Assembly (NCBI RefSeq): GCF_009856865.1
Contig: NZ_WVUD01000001.1
Location: 124,001 to 188,000, forward strand
Direction: 5' to 3'
DNA: 64,000 nt
DNA from: Solidesulfovibrio aerotolerans
Lineage (GTDB): Bacteria; Desulfobacterota; Desulfovibrionia; Desulfovibrionales; Desulfovibrionaceae
Part shown: positions 27,000-35,038 of the stretch, one piece after another
Numbering within the stretch: position 1 is the first letter of the stretch
How the letters are laid out: each line of letters opens with the position of its first letter
Notes under the pieces: generated by a model
The model's input: the letters and a program-made list of their open reading frames with translations, nothing else
The model's database searches: none
Told to the model about the DNA's origin: nothing
Translations under genes and position numbers: made by a program

Positions 27000-28247
27000 A
27001 TGACGCCGCAAAAAACGTTCCCGCTCCCACCCCTCGCCGTTATCGGCTGCGGCCTGGGCCGCCCCTGTCTCACCCCGGCCGCCGCTGCCTGCCTGGACGC
27101 CGCCGCGGTTGTCGTTGGCGGGAAACGCCTGCTCGCCGCCTTCCCGGACCATCCCGGCCGCCGCATTCCCATCAGCGGTCCCCTGGCCGGCATCCTGGAC
27201 GCCATCGAAGCGGCCCGCCAAGCCGGCCAGTCTGTGGCCGTTCTGGCCGACGGCGACGGCCTCTATTTCGGCATCGGGGCCACGCTGCTAGCTCGCTTCG
27301 GTCGGGAGGCGCTGGCGTTTTATCCCAACGTCACCACCGTGGCCCTGGCCTGCTCCCGGCTCGGCCGGCCCTGGCACGCTGTAACGGCCGTGTCGCTGCA
27401 TGGCCGCACCGACATGACCCCGCTGTTCGCCGCCCTGGCCAGGCAGGGGGCTGTGGCCGTTTATACCGACGCCACCAACACCCCGGCCGCCATCGCCGCC
27501 CGCGTCCTTTCGCGCGGCGGCGACGGCTTCACCATGACCATCTGCGAAGACCTTGATTTGCCTGACGAGCGCATCCGCCAGCTGCCCCTGGCCGAAGCGG
27601 TCACCGCTTCGGCCTCGGCGCTCACCCTTGTCATCCTCGACCGCACCACGCCACCGGCCGTGCCGCTGCATCTGGGGCTGCCCGACGACGCGCTCCTGCG
27701 CCACGACGCCGTTTTTACCAAAGCCCCGGTGCGCGCCGTCTCTCTGGCCGCCCTGGCCGTGCGGCCCGGCGAGGTCGTTTGGGATATTGGTGCCGGTACC
27801 GGTTCGGTGGCCCTGGAAGCTTCGCTGTTAAACACCGGCGGCCCGGTCTTGGCCCTGGAGCGTGACCCCAAACGCCATGCGCTCCTTATCGCAAACATCC
27901 AGCGCACCGGCGCGCTGACTGTAACCCCCCTGTGCGCCGAGGCCCCGGACGGTCTGGAGGCGCTGCCCGATCCCCACCGCATCTTCGTTGGCGGCGGCCT
28001 GTCCAGCCGACCCGAACTGCTGCCAACACTCTGCCGGCGCCTCCTTCCCGGCGGCCGGCTGGTCATAAACGCCGTGCTGCTCGGCTCCCTGACCGGGGCC
28101 ATGGCTACGCTGACGACCCTGGGCCTCCCTTTTGCGCTGACCCAGTTGCAAGCGGGCCAGTCTTCGCCGCTTGCCAACGATCTGCGGCTGGCCGCCGACA
28201 ATCCCGTCTTTATCATCACTGCGTCCAAGGAGCCTGCCCATGCCTGA
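27000..28247 (+). CDS. cbiET: Fused cobalt-precorrin-7 C5-methyltransferase / precorrin-6 C15-methyltransferase (CbiET)
   Basis: 415 residues. The N-terminal CbiE half starts PLAVIGCGLGRPCLTP (tetrapyrrole methylase P-loop-like motif), and the C-terminal CbiT half has the SAM-binding VVWDIGAGTGSVALEAS (about residues 255-270) plus the acidic VLALERD. The fusion equals CobL and performs C5 and C15 methylation with decarboxylation of the acetate side chain. Start at the ATG at 27000, next to the first strand; an in-frame ATG at 26964 is possible and neither has a strong Shine-Dalgarno. The stop overlaps the next gene by 8 bp. Confidence 0.93.
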   Translation: MTPQKTFPLPPLAVIGCGLGRPCLTPAAAACLDAAAVVVGGKRLLAAFPDHPGRRIPISGPLAGILDAIEAARQAGQSVAVLADGDGLYFGIGATLLARFGREALAFYPNVTTVALACSRLGRPWHAVTAVSLHGRTDMTPLFAALARQGAVAVYTDATNTPAAIAARVLSRGGDGFTMTICEDLDLPDERIRQLPLAEAVTASASALTLVILDRTTPPAVPLHLGLPDDALLRHDAVFTKAPVRAVSLAALAVRPGEVVWDIGAGTGSVALEASLLNTGGPVLALERDPKRHALLIANIQRTGALTVTPLCAEAPDGLEALPDPHRIFVGGGLSSRPELLPTLCRRLLPGGRLVINAVLLGSLTGAMATLTTLGLPFALTQLQAGQSSPLANDLRLAADNPVFIITASKEPAHA

Positions 28248-29055
28248 CGCTTGCGCGCCAGCCGTTGCCCCGCGTGTCTCGTTTATCGGGGCCGGTCCCG
28301 GCGATCCCGACTTGCTCACGGTCAAGGCCAGCCGCGCCATCGCCGCCGCCGACCTCGTGCTCTATGCCGGGTCGCTGGTTTCCCCCGGCATCGTGGCTCT
28401 GGCCAAAGTCGGTGCCCGGGTCGTCGATTCCGCGCCGCTGGCCTTGGATGAAACCCACGCCCTCATGGCCGCCGCCGCCCGGCGCGGGGAGCGTGTCGCC
28501 CGGGTCCACACCGGCGATCCCGCCCTTTATGGAGCCATCGCCGAACAAGCGGCCCTTTTGACCGCCGACGGCATCGCCTACGAAATCATCCCGGGTGTCA
28601 CCTCGGCTTCGGCCGCCGCCGCCGCCTTCGCCGTCTCCTTTACCGTACCCGAAATCACCCAGACGCTGATCCTCACCCGCTTGGCCGGCCGCACCCCCAT
28701 GCCGCCCGGCGAAGGGCTGGCCGATCTGGCCCGACACCAAGCCGCCATGGCCGTCTATCTCTCGGCCGGCGATCCCGAAGGCGTGGCTGCCGCACTCCTG
28801 GCCGGTGGCTACCCGCCCGAAACCCCGGTCGCCCTGGCCCACCGTCTGGGCTGGCCCGGCGAAAAACGCCTCTGGACCACGATAGCCGCCCTGGCCGAAA
28901 CCGTGCGCCGCGAAAACATCGACCGCCAGACCGTCTTTTTGGTCCTGCCGGGCCTGGGCCACGCCACCGCCTCCAAGCTCTACGACCCCGCCTTCACCCA
29001 CGCCTGCCGCACCGGCCGCAGCACCCCAGAGGACGACGCCCATGGAAATCCTTGA
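28240..29055 (+). CDS. cbiF: Cobalt-precorrin-4 C11-methyltransferase
   Basis: 271 residues of the tetrapyrrole methylase family: VSFIGAGPGDPDLLTVKASR at the N terminus, LVLYAGSLVSPGI, and HTGDPALYGAIAEQ with the SAM-site GDP. The LYAGSLV form and VPEITQTLI loop are characteristic of CbiF/CobM. It methylates C11 of the corrin ring. AAGGAG lies eight bases before the ATG at 28240, which overlaps the cbiET stop; the yjbQ start in turn overlaps its own 3' end by 14 bp, giving a tight three-gene operon. Confidence 0.94.
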   Translation: MPDACAPAVAPRVSFIGAGPGDPDLLTVKASRAIAAADLVLYAGSLVSPGIVALAKVGARVVDSAPLALDETHALMAAAARRGERVARVHTGDPALYGAIAEQAALLTADGIAYEIIPGVTSASAAAAAFAVSFTVPEITQTLILTRLAGRTPMPPGEGLADLARHQAAMAVYLSAGDPEGVAAALLAGGYPPETPVALAHRLGWPGEKRLWTTIAALAETVRRENIDRQTVFLVLPGLGHATASKLYDPAFTHACRTGRSTPEDDAHGNP

Positions 29056-29446
29056 ACAGCGCACCCCCCGCCGCGAAGCCCTGGTGCGGATCACCCCGGC
29101 GCTCACCGAACTCGTCACGGCCAAAGGCTGGCGCGACGGAGCCATGGTGGTCTTTTGCCCCCACACCACCGCCGGACTCACCGTCAACGAAGACGCCGAT
29201 CCCGACGTGGCTACCGATATGGTCGCCATCCTGGGGCGACTCGTCCCCCGCGACCCGGACTACCGCCACGCCGAAGGCAACAGCGACGCCCACGTCAAGA
29301 CGACCCTGGTCGGCCCGTCGCTCACGCTGATCGTTGCCGGTGGGCGCATCCAACTCGGCACCTGGCAAGGCGTCTACCTGTGCGAATGGGATGGACCGCG
29401 CACGCGCAAAATCTGGGTGCAATGGCTGGGACAGGGCGGGGAGTAA
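29042..29446 (+). CDS. yjbQ: YjbQ/UPF0047 family protein
   Basis: 134 residues with both family signatures, CPHTTAGLTVNEDADPDV (about 38-55) and HAEGNSDAHVKTTLVG (about 80-95), and the closing LGTWQGVYLCEWDGPR. E. coli YjbQ has weak thiamin phosphate synthase activity and the family has a trimeric metal-site fold; the physiological role is not settled. Overlap with cbiF suggests co-expression with corrin synthesis. Confidence 0.9.
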   Translation: MEILEQRTPRREALVRITPALTELVTAKGWRDGAMVVFCPHTTAGLTVNEDADPDVATDMVAILGRLVPRDPDYRHAEGNSDAHVKTTLVGPSLTLIVAGGRIQLGTWQGVYLCEWDGPRTRKIWVQWLGQGGE

Positions 29447-29496
29447 GTACGACGCGACGGGGCGCAACGCGACGCGATGCGATGCCGGAAGAATCG

Positions 29497-29665
29497 GGGC
29501 GCTGCCCCGGACCCCGCCGGGACGCTGTCCCGGACCCTGCCAGGGCGCTGCCCCGGACCCCGCCGGGACGCTGTCCCGGACCCTGCCAGGGCTCTGCCCT
29601 GGACCCGCCGGGGGGATGATCCCCCCGGACCCCCCGGTGGGGTTCGGGGCAAAGCCCCGATTCTC
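29497..29665 (+). repeat. 46-bp tandem repeat and GC-hairpin element, copy 6
   Basis: GCGCTGCCCC recurs at 29499 and 29545 and as GCTCTGCCCT at 29591, an exact 46-bp period. Each unit is two related 23-bp halves (GGGCGCTGCCCCGGACCCCG and GGACGCTGTCCCGGACCCTG starts), each a small hairpin. The tract continues into GGGGGGATGATCCCCCCGG and GGGGTTCGGGGCAAAGCCCC. It fills the gap between the stops of yjbQ and the convergent aarF-type gene. Confidence 0.88.
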
Positions 29666-29701
29666 TTCGCCTTCGCCTTCGTCTCTACTCCTCCTCCACC
29701 C

Positions 29702-31252
29702 TTACTTCAGCCCCGTCCACACCCGCAGTGCGCCGAGTCCGAACAACCCCCAGGCGAGTGGCCCGGCGTATTCGCCGGCGGTCAGCGCGGCCAGAAAGGC
29801 GGCGGCGAGCAGCAGTAGCCCGGTGGCCACGGGCCGCAGCCGTTGGCCCAGGCGTTGCCCGACGTATTCCAGGGTTTCGGGGGAGACTTTGACGCGCAGG
29901 TTGGATTCGCTCAGATCGTTGAGCACGGTTTTGGCCCGGCGAAGTGTCAGCGGCAGGCTGGTCAGTTCCGAGCGCAGGGTGGGGAACAGGCCGGCTTCGG
30001 CACCGAGTGCCCGGGACATATTGTGGCGCAGCCGGGGGAGGATATCTTTGACGCCGTTGAAGTTTTCGATGGAGCAGGTGCCCAGGCCCTCGATGAGTGT
30101 GCTGGCGCGCATGACGTAGACGACGTCCTGGGGCACTTTAAAGGGCAGGTCTTTCATGGAGGCCAGGACCGAGAAGGCGAGTTCCTGCATGGAGGCGGCA
30201 GTGAGGCTGGCGTCGCCGAAGATGTCGAACATGCGTTCGGCAAATTCCATCATCTCGGTGGGGTCGGCTCCGGCGGCGACGATGCCCAGGCGCTTGCAGG
30301 CGGCGATGAAGCCCTCATAATCGCGGTCGTGTGCGGATTTGGCCACTTCGATCATGGCCACCCGGGTATCGGCGGGCAGGCGTTTGACCATGCCGAAGTC
30401 AAGCAGCGTCAGGCCGCCGCCCTCGCGCACCAGGATGTTGCCCGGGTGGGGATCGGCGTGGAAGTAGCCGCGTACGAGCATTTGTTCGATGTAAAAGTCG
30501 ATGAGGGCATAAAGGACGGTGGGGAAGGGGATGGCGGCAGCGGCCAGGGCGGCCTTGTCGTCGATGCGCCAGCCGGTTTCAAAGCTCATGACCAGGGCGT
30601 GGGCGTTGGAAAGTTCCGGGAAGGGGGTGGGGAAGCGCACCGGGCTGTGGCTGTAGGCCTCGGTGAATTTGCCCAGATTGGCCAGTTCCACGGACAGATC
30701 GGCTTCTTTGACGATCATGGCGGAAAATTCGGCCAGCACGGCTTCGACGGAATTTTTGGTGGCGCTGGAGAAAAAGGGCGTGAAGACGCCGAGCATGGCC
30801 CGCACCAGGGCGATGTCGGCGCGCACGCGCTTTGCTACGCCCAGGCGTCGCAGTTTGACAGCGACCTTGGTGCCGTCGGGCAGGACGGCGGCGTGGACCT
30901 GGCCGATGGAGGCGCTGGCCAGGGGGATGGGGTCAAACTCGGCAAAGGGCGGCGTGTCGCCAAAGGCCAGGGCATAGGCGGCGGTAAAGTCGGCCTCGGG
31001 CATGGGGGCGACTTCGTCGTGGATGGCGCGCAGTTGGCTCAGGTAGTCTTCGGTGAAAAAGTCGGCCCGGGTGGCCAGCACCTGCCCCAGTTTGATAAAA
31101 CAGACGCCCAGGGTAAGGACGGCGTCTTTGAGGCCTTGCGGCGGCAGGGGCGCAAGGAAGAGGAAGCTGTCCTTTCGCCGCACCAGCACAAAGACGGTGT
31201 GCAGGAAGCGAAAGGCCAGCCAGAGGCGGCGCGGGGCCGCAAGGGGCGACAT
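29702..31252 (-). CDS. ABC1/AarF (UbiB) family atypical kinase
   Basis: 516 residues. The family KxGQ motif is in CFIKLGQVLATRADF (about residues 52-66), the Ala-rich nucleotide loop in ASIGQVHAAVLPDG, the catalytic region in GYFHADPHPGNILV (HxDxHPGN, about 270) and the metal-binding LLDFGMVKRL. Two hydrophobic segments close the C terminus (LLLLAAAFLAALTAGEYAG; AWGLFGLGALRVW). UbiB-type proteins are ATPases needed for quinone synthesis or lipid movement; here menaquinone would be the likely context. The start shares one base with the stop of the phasin-like gene. Confidence 0.92.
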   Translation of the reverse strand: MSPLAAPRRLWLAFRFLHTVFVLVRRKDSFLFLAPLPPQGLKDAVLTLGVCFIKLGQVLATRADFFTEDYLSQLRAIHDEVAPMPEADFTAAYALAFGDTPPFAEFDPIPLASASIGQVHAAVLPDGTKVAVKLRRLGVAKRVRADIALVRAMLGVFTPFFSSATKNSVEAVLAEFSAMIVKEADLSVELANLGKFTEAYSHSPVRFPTPFPELSNAHALVMSFETGWRIDDKAALAAAAIPFPTVLYALIDFYIEQMLVRGYFHADPHPGNILVREGGGLTLLDFGMVKRLPADTRVAMIEVAKSAHDRDYEGFIAACKRLGIVAAGADPTEMMEFAERMFDIFGDASLTAASMQELAFSVLASMKDLPFKVPQDVVYVMRASTLIEGLGTCSIENFNGVKDILPRLRHNMSRALGAEAGLFPTLRSELTSLPLTLRRAKTVLNDLSESNLRVKVSPETLEYVGQRLGQRLRPVATGLLLLAAAFLAALTAGEYAGPLAWGLFGLGALRVWTGLK

Positions 31253-31530
31253 CAGGCGGATTTTTGCGCCAGCAGGGCCTTTAATTCCGCGATGTCGTCC
31301 TTGGTGGCCAGACCCATATCGGTCAGGACTTTTTTGACCTCGTCACGGATGCGGGCAGCCAGGGCTTCCTCTTCCTGTTTCGCCCGGGCTTTGGCGTCGT
31401 TTAAAAAGCCCTGGGCTTCCTCCCGGGAGAGTTGGCCGCGTTTTTCCAGGTCATTAAGGGCTTCGCCAAACTTGTCTTTGGCCAAAAAAGCCGCGCCAAG
31501 GCCCATGTACAGCAGATCGACTGGTTTCAT
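31252..31530 (-). CDS. Phasin-like small helical protein
   Basis: 92 residues, largely one amphipathic helix with heptad-like charge pattern (LEKRGQLSREEAQGFLNDAK, KQEEEALAARIRDEVKKVL) ending in an ELKALLAQ leucine repeat. The layout resembles the PhaF/phasin-type granule-associated family whose members often precede aarF genes. There is no signal peptide; MGLGAAFLAKDKF forms a short N-terminal apolar helix. Translational coupling (TGATG) with the UbiB-type gene argues for a partner role. Confidence 0.75.
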   Translation of the reverse strand: MKPVDLLYMGLGAAFLAKDKFGEALNDLEKRGQLSREEAQGFLNDAKARAKQEEEALAARIRDEVKKVLTDMGLATKDDIAELKALLAQKSA

Positions 31531-31589
31531 GCTTTCCTCGTTCAGTTATTTTCGTCCAAACTATGCGAGTTTGCCACGCTGGCGTCAAG

Positions 31590-31690
31590 GCCGGCGGCGC
31601 ATACTGTCGGCGCAGGCCGACAGTGGCAAGCCGACAGTGCAGGCCGATGGCTTAGGCCGACTGTGCAGACAGGCTGACGGCACCGCCGCC
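31590..31690 (+). repeat. Short direct repeats around GGCCGACAGTG
   Basis: The unit (A)GCCGACAGTG or close variants (GCATACTGTCGGCGCAG, AGGCCGACAGTGG, AAGCCGACAGTGC, AGGCCGACTGTGC) occurs four times within about 75 bp, once inverted, between the phasin-like gene and the DUF1269 gene. It could be a cluster of binding sites or simple slippage; no protein is assigned. Confidence 0.5.
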
Positions 31691-31794
31691 TGCGCCGTTT
31701 CACGGTTGCCTAAACGGTCGAATTGGGTCACAAGCAAGACTCGAACGACCCGCTACCCGGTCTGTCGTAAACTGCCATCCAAGGAGAATCCCCG

Positions 31795-32292
31795 ATGAGC
31801 GATCTTATTGTTGTCGGCTACGATGATATGTTCAAGGCCGAAGAAGTTCGGCTCAAATTGCTTAAAATGCAGAAAGAGTATCTGGTTGATCTGGAAGACG
31901 CGGTGGTTGCCGTGAAAAAGGCCGACGGCAAGGTCAAATTGAACCAGATGTACCATCTGGCGGCCTCCGGGGCTGTTGGCGGCGGTTTCTGGGGCATGCT
32001 GATCGGTTTGATGTTTTTAAATCCCATCCTGGGTGCCGTGGTCGGAGCCGGGGCCGGGGCAACGGCCGGGGCCTTGTCGGATGTCGGCATCAACGACGAT
32101 TTCATGAAGAAAGTGGCCGAGCAGCTCCAGCCCGACACCTCGGTGCTGTTCGTGCTCATCCGCAAGATGACTGCGGACAAGGTGCTCGACGAGCTCAAAG
32201 GCTCAGGCGGCAAGGTGATCCAGACCTCGCTGTCCCACGACGACGAGACCAAGTTGCAGGCCGCTCTGGACGCGGTCAAGGCTGCGTCCTAA
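31795..32292 (+). CDS. DUF1269 family membrane-associated protein
   Basis: 165 residues. The N-terminal and C-terminal parts form a ferredoxin-like alpha/beta layout (VGYDDMFKAEEVRLKLLKM; LDELKGSGGKVIQTSLSHDD), separated by a glycine-zipper hairpin of two hydrophobic stretches (AVGGGFWGMLIGLMFLNPI and AVVGAGAGATAGALSDVG, about residues 60-95). This is the DUF1269 pattern; the function is unknown. CAAGGAG precedes the ATG and a canonical terminator follows the stop, so it is probably monocistronic. Confidence 0.85.
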   Translation: MSDLIVVGYDDMFKAEEVRLKLLKMQKEYLVDLEDAVVAVKKADGKVKLNQMYHLAASGAVGGGFWGMLIGLMFLNPILGAVVGAGAGATAGALSDVGINDDFMKKVAEQLQPDTSVLFVLIRKMTADKVLDELKGSGGKVIQTSLSHDDETKLQAALDAVKAAS

Positions 32293-32313
32293 CCGATTCC
32301 TGCCGCAATGCGG

Positions 32314-32346
32314 AAAAGCCCCGTCGGGAAACCGGCGGGGCTTTTT
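32314..32346 (+). terminator. Rho-independent terminator after the DUF1269 gene
   Basis: AAAAGCCCCGTCGG pairs with CCGGCGGGGCTTTT around a GAAA tetraloop and is followed by TTTTT. It is a textbook intrinsic terminator 22 bp after the stop. Confidence 0.92.
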
Positions 32347-32598
32347 ATGCGCCGATATGGCGGGGCGCTGTGGCGTTCAAGCGTGCCTGCCGGCACCGTA
32401 TGGGAGCGGATGGCCGATGGCGACGGAGGCATGACGCCGTGGCTGGCTGTTGGCCGGAAGCCGGACCGGGGGGAAGCGTTGACAGCGGGGGCGCTGCAAC
32501 CGGTCCACAGGCCCACAGCGCGGCCGGCCGTCGCCGAAACGGCGGCCAAGCGGCAGGGATGCCGGGATATGTTCCAGCAACTGCGGCGGGAAGTCGGG
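32347..32598. other. Non-coding stretch between two terminators
   Basis: GC-rich, with no family-like ORF on either strand. It separates the DUF1269 terminator from the greA terminator. I see no repeat, tRNA or promoter signature in it. Confidence 0.4.
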
Positions 32599-32629
32599 AA
32601 AGGCCCTGGCGGGGTGGCGGCAGGGCCTT
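32599..32629 (-). terminator. Rho-independent terminator after greA
   Basis: On the minus strand AAGGCCCTG pairs with CAGGGCCTT around a 13-nt loop, followed by TTTCC. It lies 21 bp beyond the greA stop. Confidence 0.7.
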
Positions 32630-32650
32630 ATTCTGGTGCGGGGCGCGGAA

Positions 32651-33145
32651 TCAGTCGTCGTAGACGACGCCGACGCCGTTAAAGACGATGGAGACGATTT
32701 CGTAGTTGATCTTGCCGCGCGGGGCATCGACCACGATGTCATCACCCACGCTTTTGCCCAAAAGGGCCAGTCCCACCGGGGAGAGCAAGGAGATGGACCC
32801 CTTGCTCGGCACGGCTTCGTCAGGGCCGAGCAGGGTGTACTTTTTGATGTCGCCGGTATCCACGTCTTCGATTTCCACCGTGGCCCCGAAGATGACCTGG
32901 TCACCGCCAAGGGTTGCGAGATCAATGACGTTAAACCGCGCCATGCGGGATTCGATGTAATTGATACGGGCTTCAAGCATGCCCTGGCGTTCGCGCGCGG
33001 CCTCGTAGCCGGCGTTTTCGCGCAGATCGCCTTCCTCGCGCGCTTCCTTGATGGCCAGGATAACGCCCGGGCGCTCTTTTTTGAGCCGTTCCAGCTCGCG
33101 TTCGAGCCGTCTGAAGCCTTCAACAGTGATAGGAATGCTTTCCAT
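32651..33145 (-). CDS. greA: Transcription elongation factor GreA
   Basis: 164 residues. The N-terminal coiled coil has the acidic tip EEGDLRENAGY (D40, E43) that enters the RNA polymerase secondary channel and stimulates cleavage of backtracked RNA; the FKBP-like C-terminal domain ends with SPVGLALLGKSVGDDIVVDA. E. coli GreA has ENAEY where this one has ENAGY. I start at ATG 33145, with AAGG about seven bases upstream; the ATG at 33151 would sit directly against that Shine-Dalgarno. Confidence 0.95.
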   Translation of the reverse strand: MESIPITVEGFRRLERELERLKKERPGVILAIKEAREEGDLRENAGYEAARERQGMLEARINYIESRMARFNVIDLATLGGDQVIFGATVEIEDVDTGDIKKYTLLGPDEAVPSKGSISLLSPVGLALLGKSVGDDIVVDAPRGKINYEIVSIVFNGVGVVYDD

Positions 33146-33381
33146 CGTCATACCTTGCAATCGCGGGATGTTGGAGTGTCGGGGCACCAACGACAGCGGC
33201 CCCGTCCTGGAAGGACGCGGCCGCCAAGTGGTCGTGGAAGTCATACAGACACAGTCATTTGCCTGATTAGTCCATACCGGGCTTGCGGTCAAGGTGGGAG
33301 TTGTCCGGCGGGCCTGTCCTCGGCTATAGGGAACCCGGCGCGGCTGTCCCGCGTCAATTCCAGTCCCCGAGGAGTCCACCC

Positions 33382-33816
33382 ATGCGCGTCTATCTCGCCG
33401 GACCGCTGTTCACCTTGGCCGAGCGGCGCTTCATGGCCCATCTGCGCGATCTCGCGGGAGCCTTGCCCGGGGTTTCGCCCCTGTGGCCGGGCGATCTTTT
33501 TGTCAACGACGATCTGGCCGGCCTGGGGCCTGCGGCCAAGAGCCATATCTTTCAAGGCTGCCTGACGGCGCTTCTCGGCTGCGATCTGGTGGTGGCGGTG
33601 CTGGATGGCCCGTCGGTGGACGACGGCACGGCCTGGGAAGCCGGCTATGCCTATGCCCGGGGGCTGCCAGTGTGGGGGCTGCGCACGGATTTTCGCAGCG
33701 CCGGGGACACGGCCCAATCCCTGGTCAACTGCATGATCGAGTGCTCCTGCGCTAGGATTTTCCGGGATGTCGAGGCCTTGCTGGCCGCCCTGGCCACCTC
33801 GTGTCGCGTTCGGTAA
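33382..33816 (+). CDS. Nucleoside 2-deoxyribosyltransferase family protein
   Basis: 144 residues. VYLAGPLFTLAERRF at the N terminus is the family's substrate-binding strand, and VVAVLDGPSVDDGTAWEAGY (about residues 72-91) holds the conserved Asp and catalytic Glu region. Such enzymes exchange bases between deoxynucleosides or hydrolyse 5'-monophosphate nucleosides (RCL/DNPH1-like). GAGGAG lies eight bases before the ATG at 33382; the upstream in-frame start at 33283 overlaps the greA promoter region. Confidence 0.87.
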   Translation: MRVYLAGPLFTLAERRFMAHLRDLAGALPGVSPLWPGDLFVNDDLAGLGPAAKSHIFQGCLTALLGCDLVVAVLDGPSVDDGTAWEAGYAYARGLPVWGLRTDFRSAGDTAQSLVNCMIECSCARIFRDVEALLAALATSCRVR

Positions 33817-34013
33817 TCGCTGTTGTGGTTTGTCTGGAATCAGTATGCTGAACTTATTGGTTTTTTTTAAAAAAACATAAATGTTTTTTGTGAACGCCAC
33901 CCGGACAGTCAAAGATGACACTCTTTTCATTTGCGCCCATGCTAGCTTTGGCATAAAGCCAAAAAACAGAATCCGACTGTTGCCTCTGTCTTTCAAACCG
34001 CAACCAGGGGTGG
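33817..34013. other. AT-rich intergenic segment with two hairpins
   Basis: Contains AAAAAACAT-AA-ATGTTTTTT (33870-33889) and TTTGGC-ATAAA-GCCAAA (33947-33963). The second is followed by AAA on this strand; on the minus strand it would be preceded by T-rich DNA. The composition is far more AT-rich than the flanks and could hold the end of the deoxyribosyltransferase transcript and a promoter for the small ORF that follows. Confidence 0.45.
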
Positions 34014-34298
34014 ATGGCAGTCATGATGGAAGTGTGTCACGATCCGCTTGCTTACTTGGTGGAGCAGCTCTGCTGCAGCGTGTCCCTCGACTTCGGCGGC
34101 AATGTCCGGCTGGGGTTTTCCCGGCGGCATGATCTCACAGATATGATGAACGCCCAGGGCATCGCCCGGTCCAACGCCGGTGTCTTGCGCGACCGCCTGC
34201 GCCAGACCAAGGGGCCGCGATCTTCCGCCAACCCGGAATCGGGTGAGGCCTCCATGGCCGAGCACATGGCCACCGGAGCGTACTGCCCTCTCGTCTGA
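34014..34298 (+). CDS. Small hypothetical protein (uncertain)
   Basis: 94 residues, no family recognised. Codon third positions are GC-rich as in neighbouring real genes, and AGGGG lies shortly before the ATG. It contains clustered cysteines (EVCHDP, EQLCCSVSLD, AYCPLV), a Gly/Phe/Arg-containing centre (FGGNVRLGFSRRHDL) and no signal or membrane segment. ATGs at 34023 and 34026 are alternative starts. No homology is claimed; it could be noncoding. Confidence 0.4.
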   Translation: MAVMMEVCHDPLAYLVEQLCCSVSLDFGGNVRLGFSRRHDLTDMMNAQGIARSNAGVLRDRLRQTKGPRSSANPESGEASMAEHMATGAYCPLV

Positions 34299-34596
34299 TC
34301 CGTTTTCCCGTCTCCGCCGCACTTGGCCTTGACCGACGCAGGCCGCGAATACGGCGTGGCACGTCTGCTTTGTTTTTCCCCCTGCGTCGCACCTCCTGTT
34401 TTTGGCCGCTGCTCCTGGGTGGTCGGTCTTTTTCTGTCGCGTGAGACCGGCGATCCTGGTACTTTTGTGCCTATGGCCCAAGGCCGGAGCCAACTGTTTT
34501 TCGCGCTGCCCCGGTCCGGCACGGGGTGTGCTGGCCTTCCCCAGCCTGGGGCGTTGGCACCCCGCCACATTTGGGCGGAAAGGTGTTCAATCTCGG
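34299..34596. other. Intergenic region upstream of the feoAB promoter
   Basis: No gene recognised. ORFs here lack family features and read through the Fur-box-like palindrome. Nothing repeated was seen. Confidence 0.35.
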
Positions 34597-34625
34597 TTGA
34601 CATTGATATTGAAAATCAATTACAC
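34597..34625 (+). promoter_or_regulatory. Fur-box-like palindrome over the feoAB promoter
   Basis: ATTGATATTGAAAATCAAT (34602-34620) is a 19-bp palindrome with 16 of 18 arm positions symmetric about a central G, like 7-1-7 Fur boxes. A TTGACA -35 hexamer (34597-34602) abuts it and a weak -10 (TTACAC/TACACA) would lie at 34620-34626, so a bound repressor would cover the promoter. feoA starts about 180 bp downstream, which leaves a long leader. Confidence 0.65.
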
Positions 34626-34806
34626 AGTCCCGGCACGCGCGACAAGGCCCACGGGGCGACGGGTGCGACGTGGGGCGCACTGCTTTGGACGCAACGGCCC
34701 ACGCCGGCCAGGACGCCGGCCAGGAGCGTGGTCCGGCGGGCAGGGGTTCACGCTATCGGGCCGCCGGGTCGTAACAAGCGGCGGGGCCTTGCAAAGGAGA
34801 ATGTGT

Positions 34807-35037
34807 ATGACGATGTCTTTACGCAGGATGGGAGTCAATCAGGAAGGGTGCATCAAGGCGGTCACGGCCAGCGGCGAGATGGGGCGGCGCATCCGCGATA
34901 TGGGCCTTGTGCCCGGAACCCGGATTATGCTCGTCGGCCGGGCCCCGCTGGCCGATCCGGTGGCCCTGCGTATGCGGGGTTTTACCTTGTCGCTGCGCAA
35001 CAGCGAAGCCGATTATATCACGGTGGAGGCCCTTTAA
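34807..35037 (+). CDS. feoA: Ferrous iron transport protein A
   Basis: 76 residues, an SH3-like FeoA domain: SLRRMGVNQEGCIKAVTASG, RRIRDMGLVPGTRIMLVGRA and the closing LRNSEADYITVEAL are the family's three blocks. FeoA is a cytoplasmic accessory to the FeoB Fe(II) transporter. AAGGAG at 34794-34799 is spaced seven bases from the ATG at 34807; an ATG at 34801 would be too close. feoB starts one base after its stop. Confidence 0.93.
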   Translation: MTMSLRRMGVNQEGCIKAVTASGEMGRRIRDMGLVPGTRIMLVGRAPLADPVALRMRGFTLSLRNSEADYITVEAL

Positions 35038-35038
35038 G

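Noticed and set aside
33993-34568. Minus-strand ORF opposite the small hypothetical gene
   Set aside because: Product is Arg/Gly/His-rich without domains and looks like a shadow frame of GC-rich DNA.
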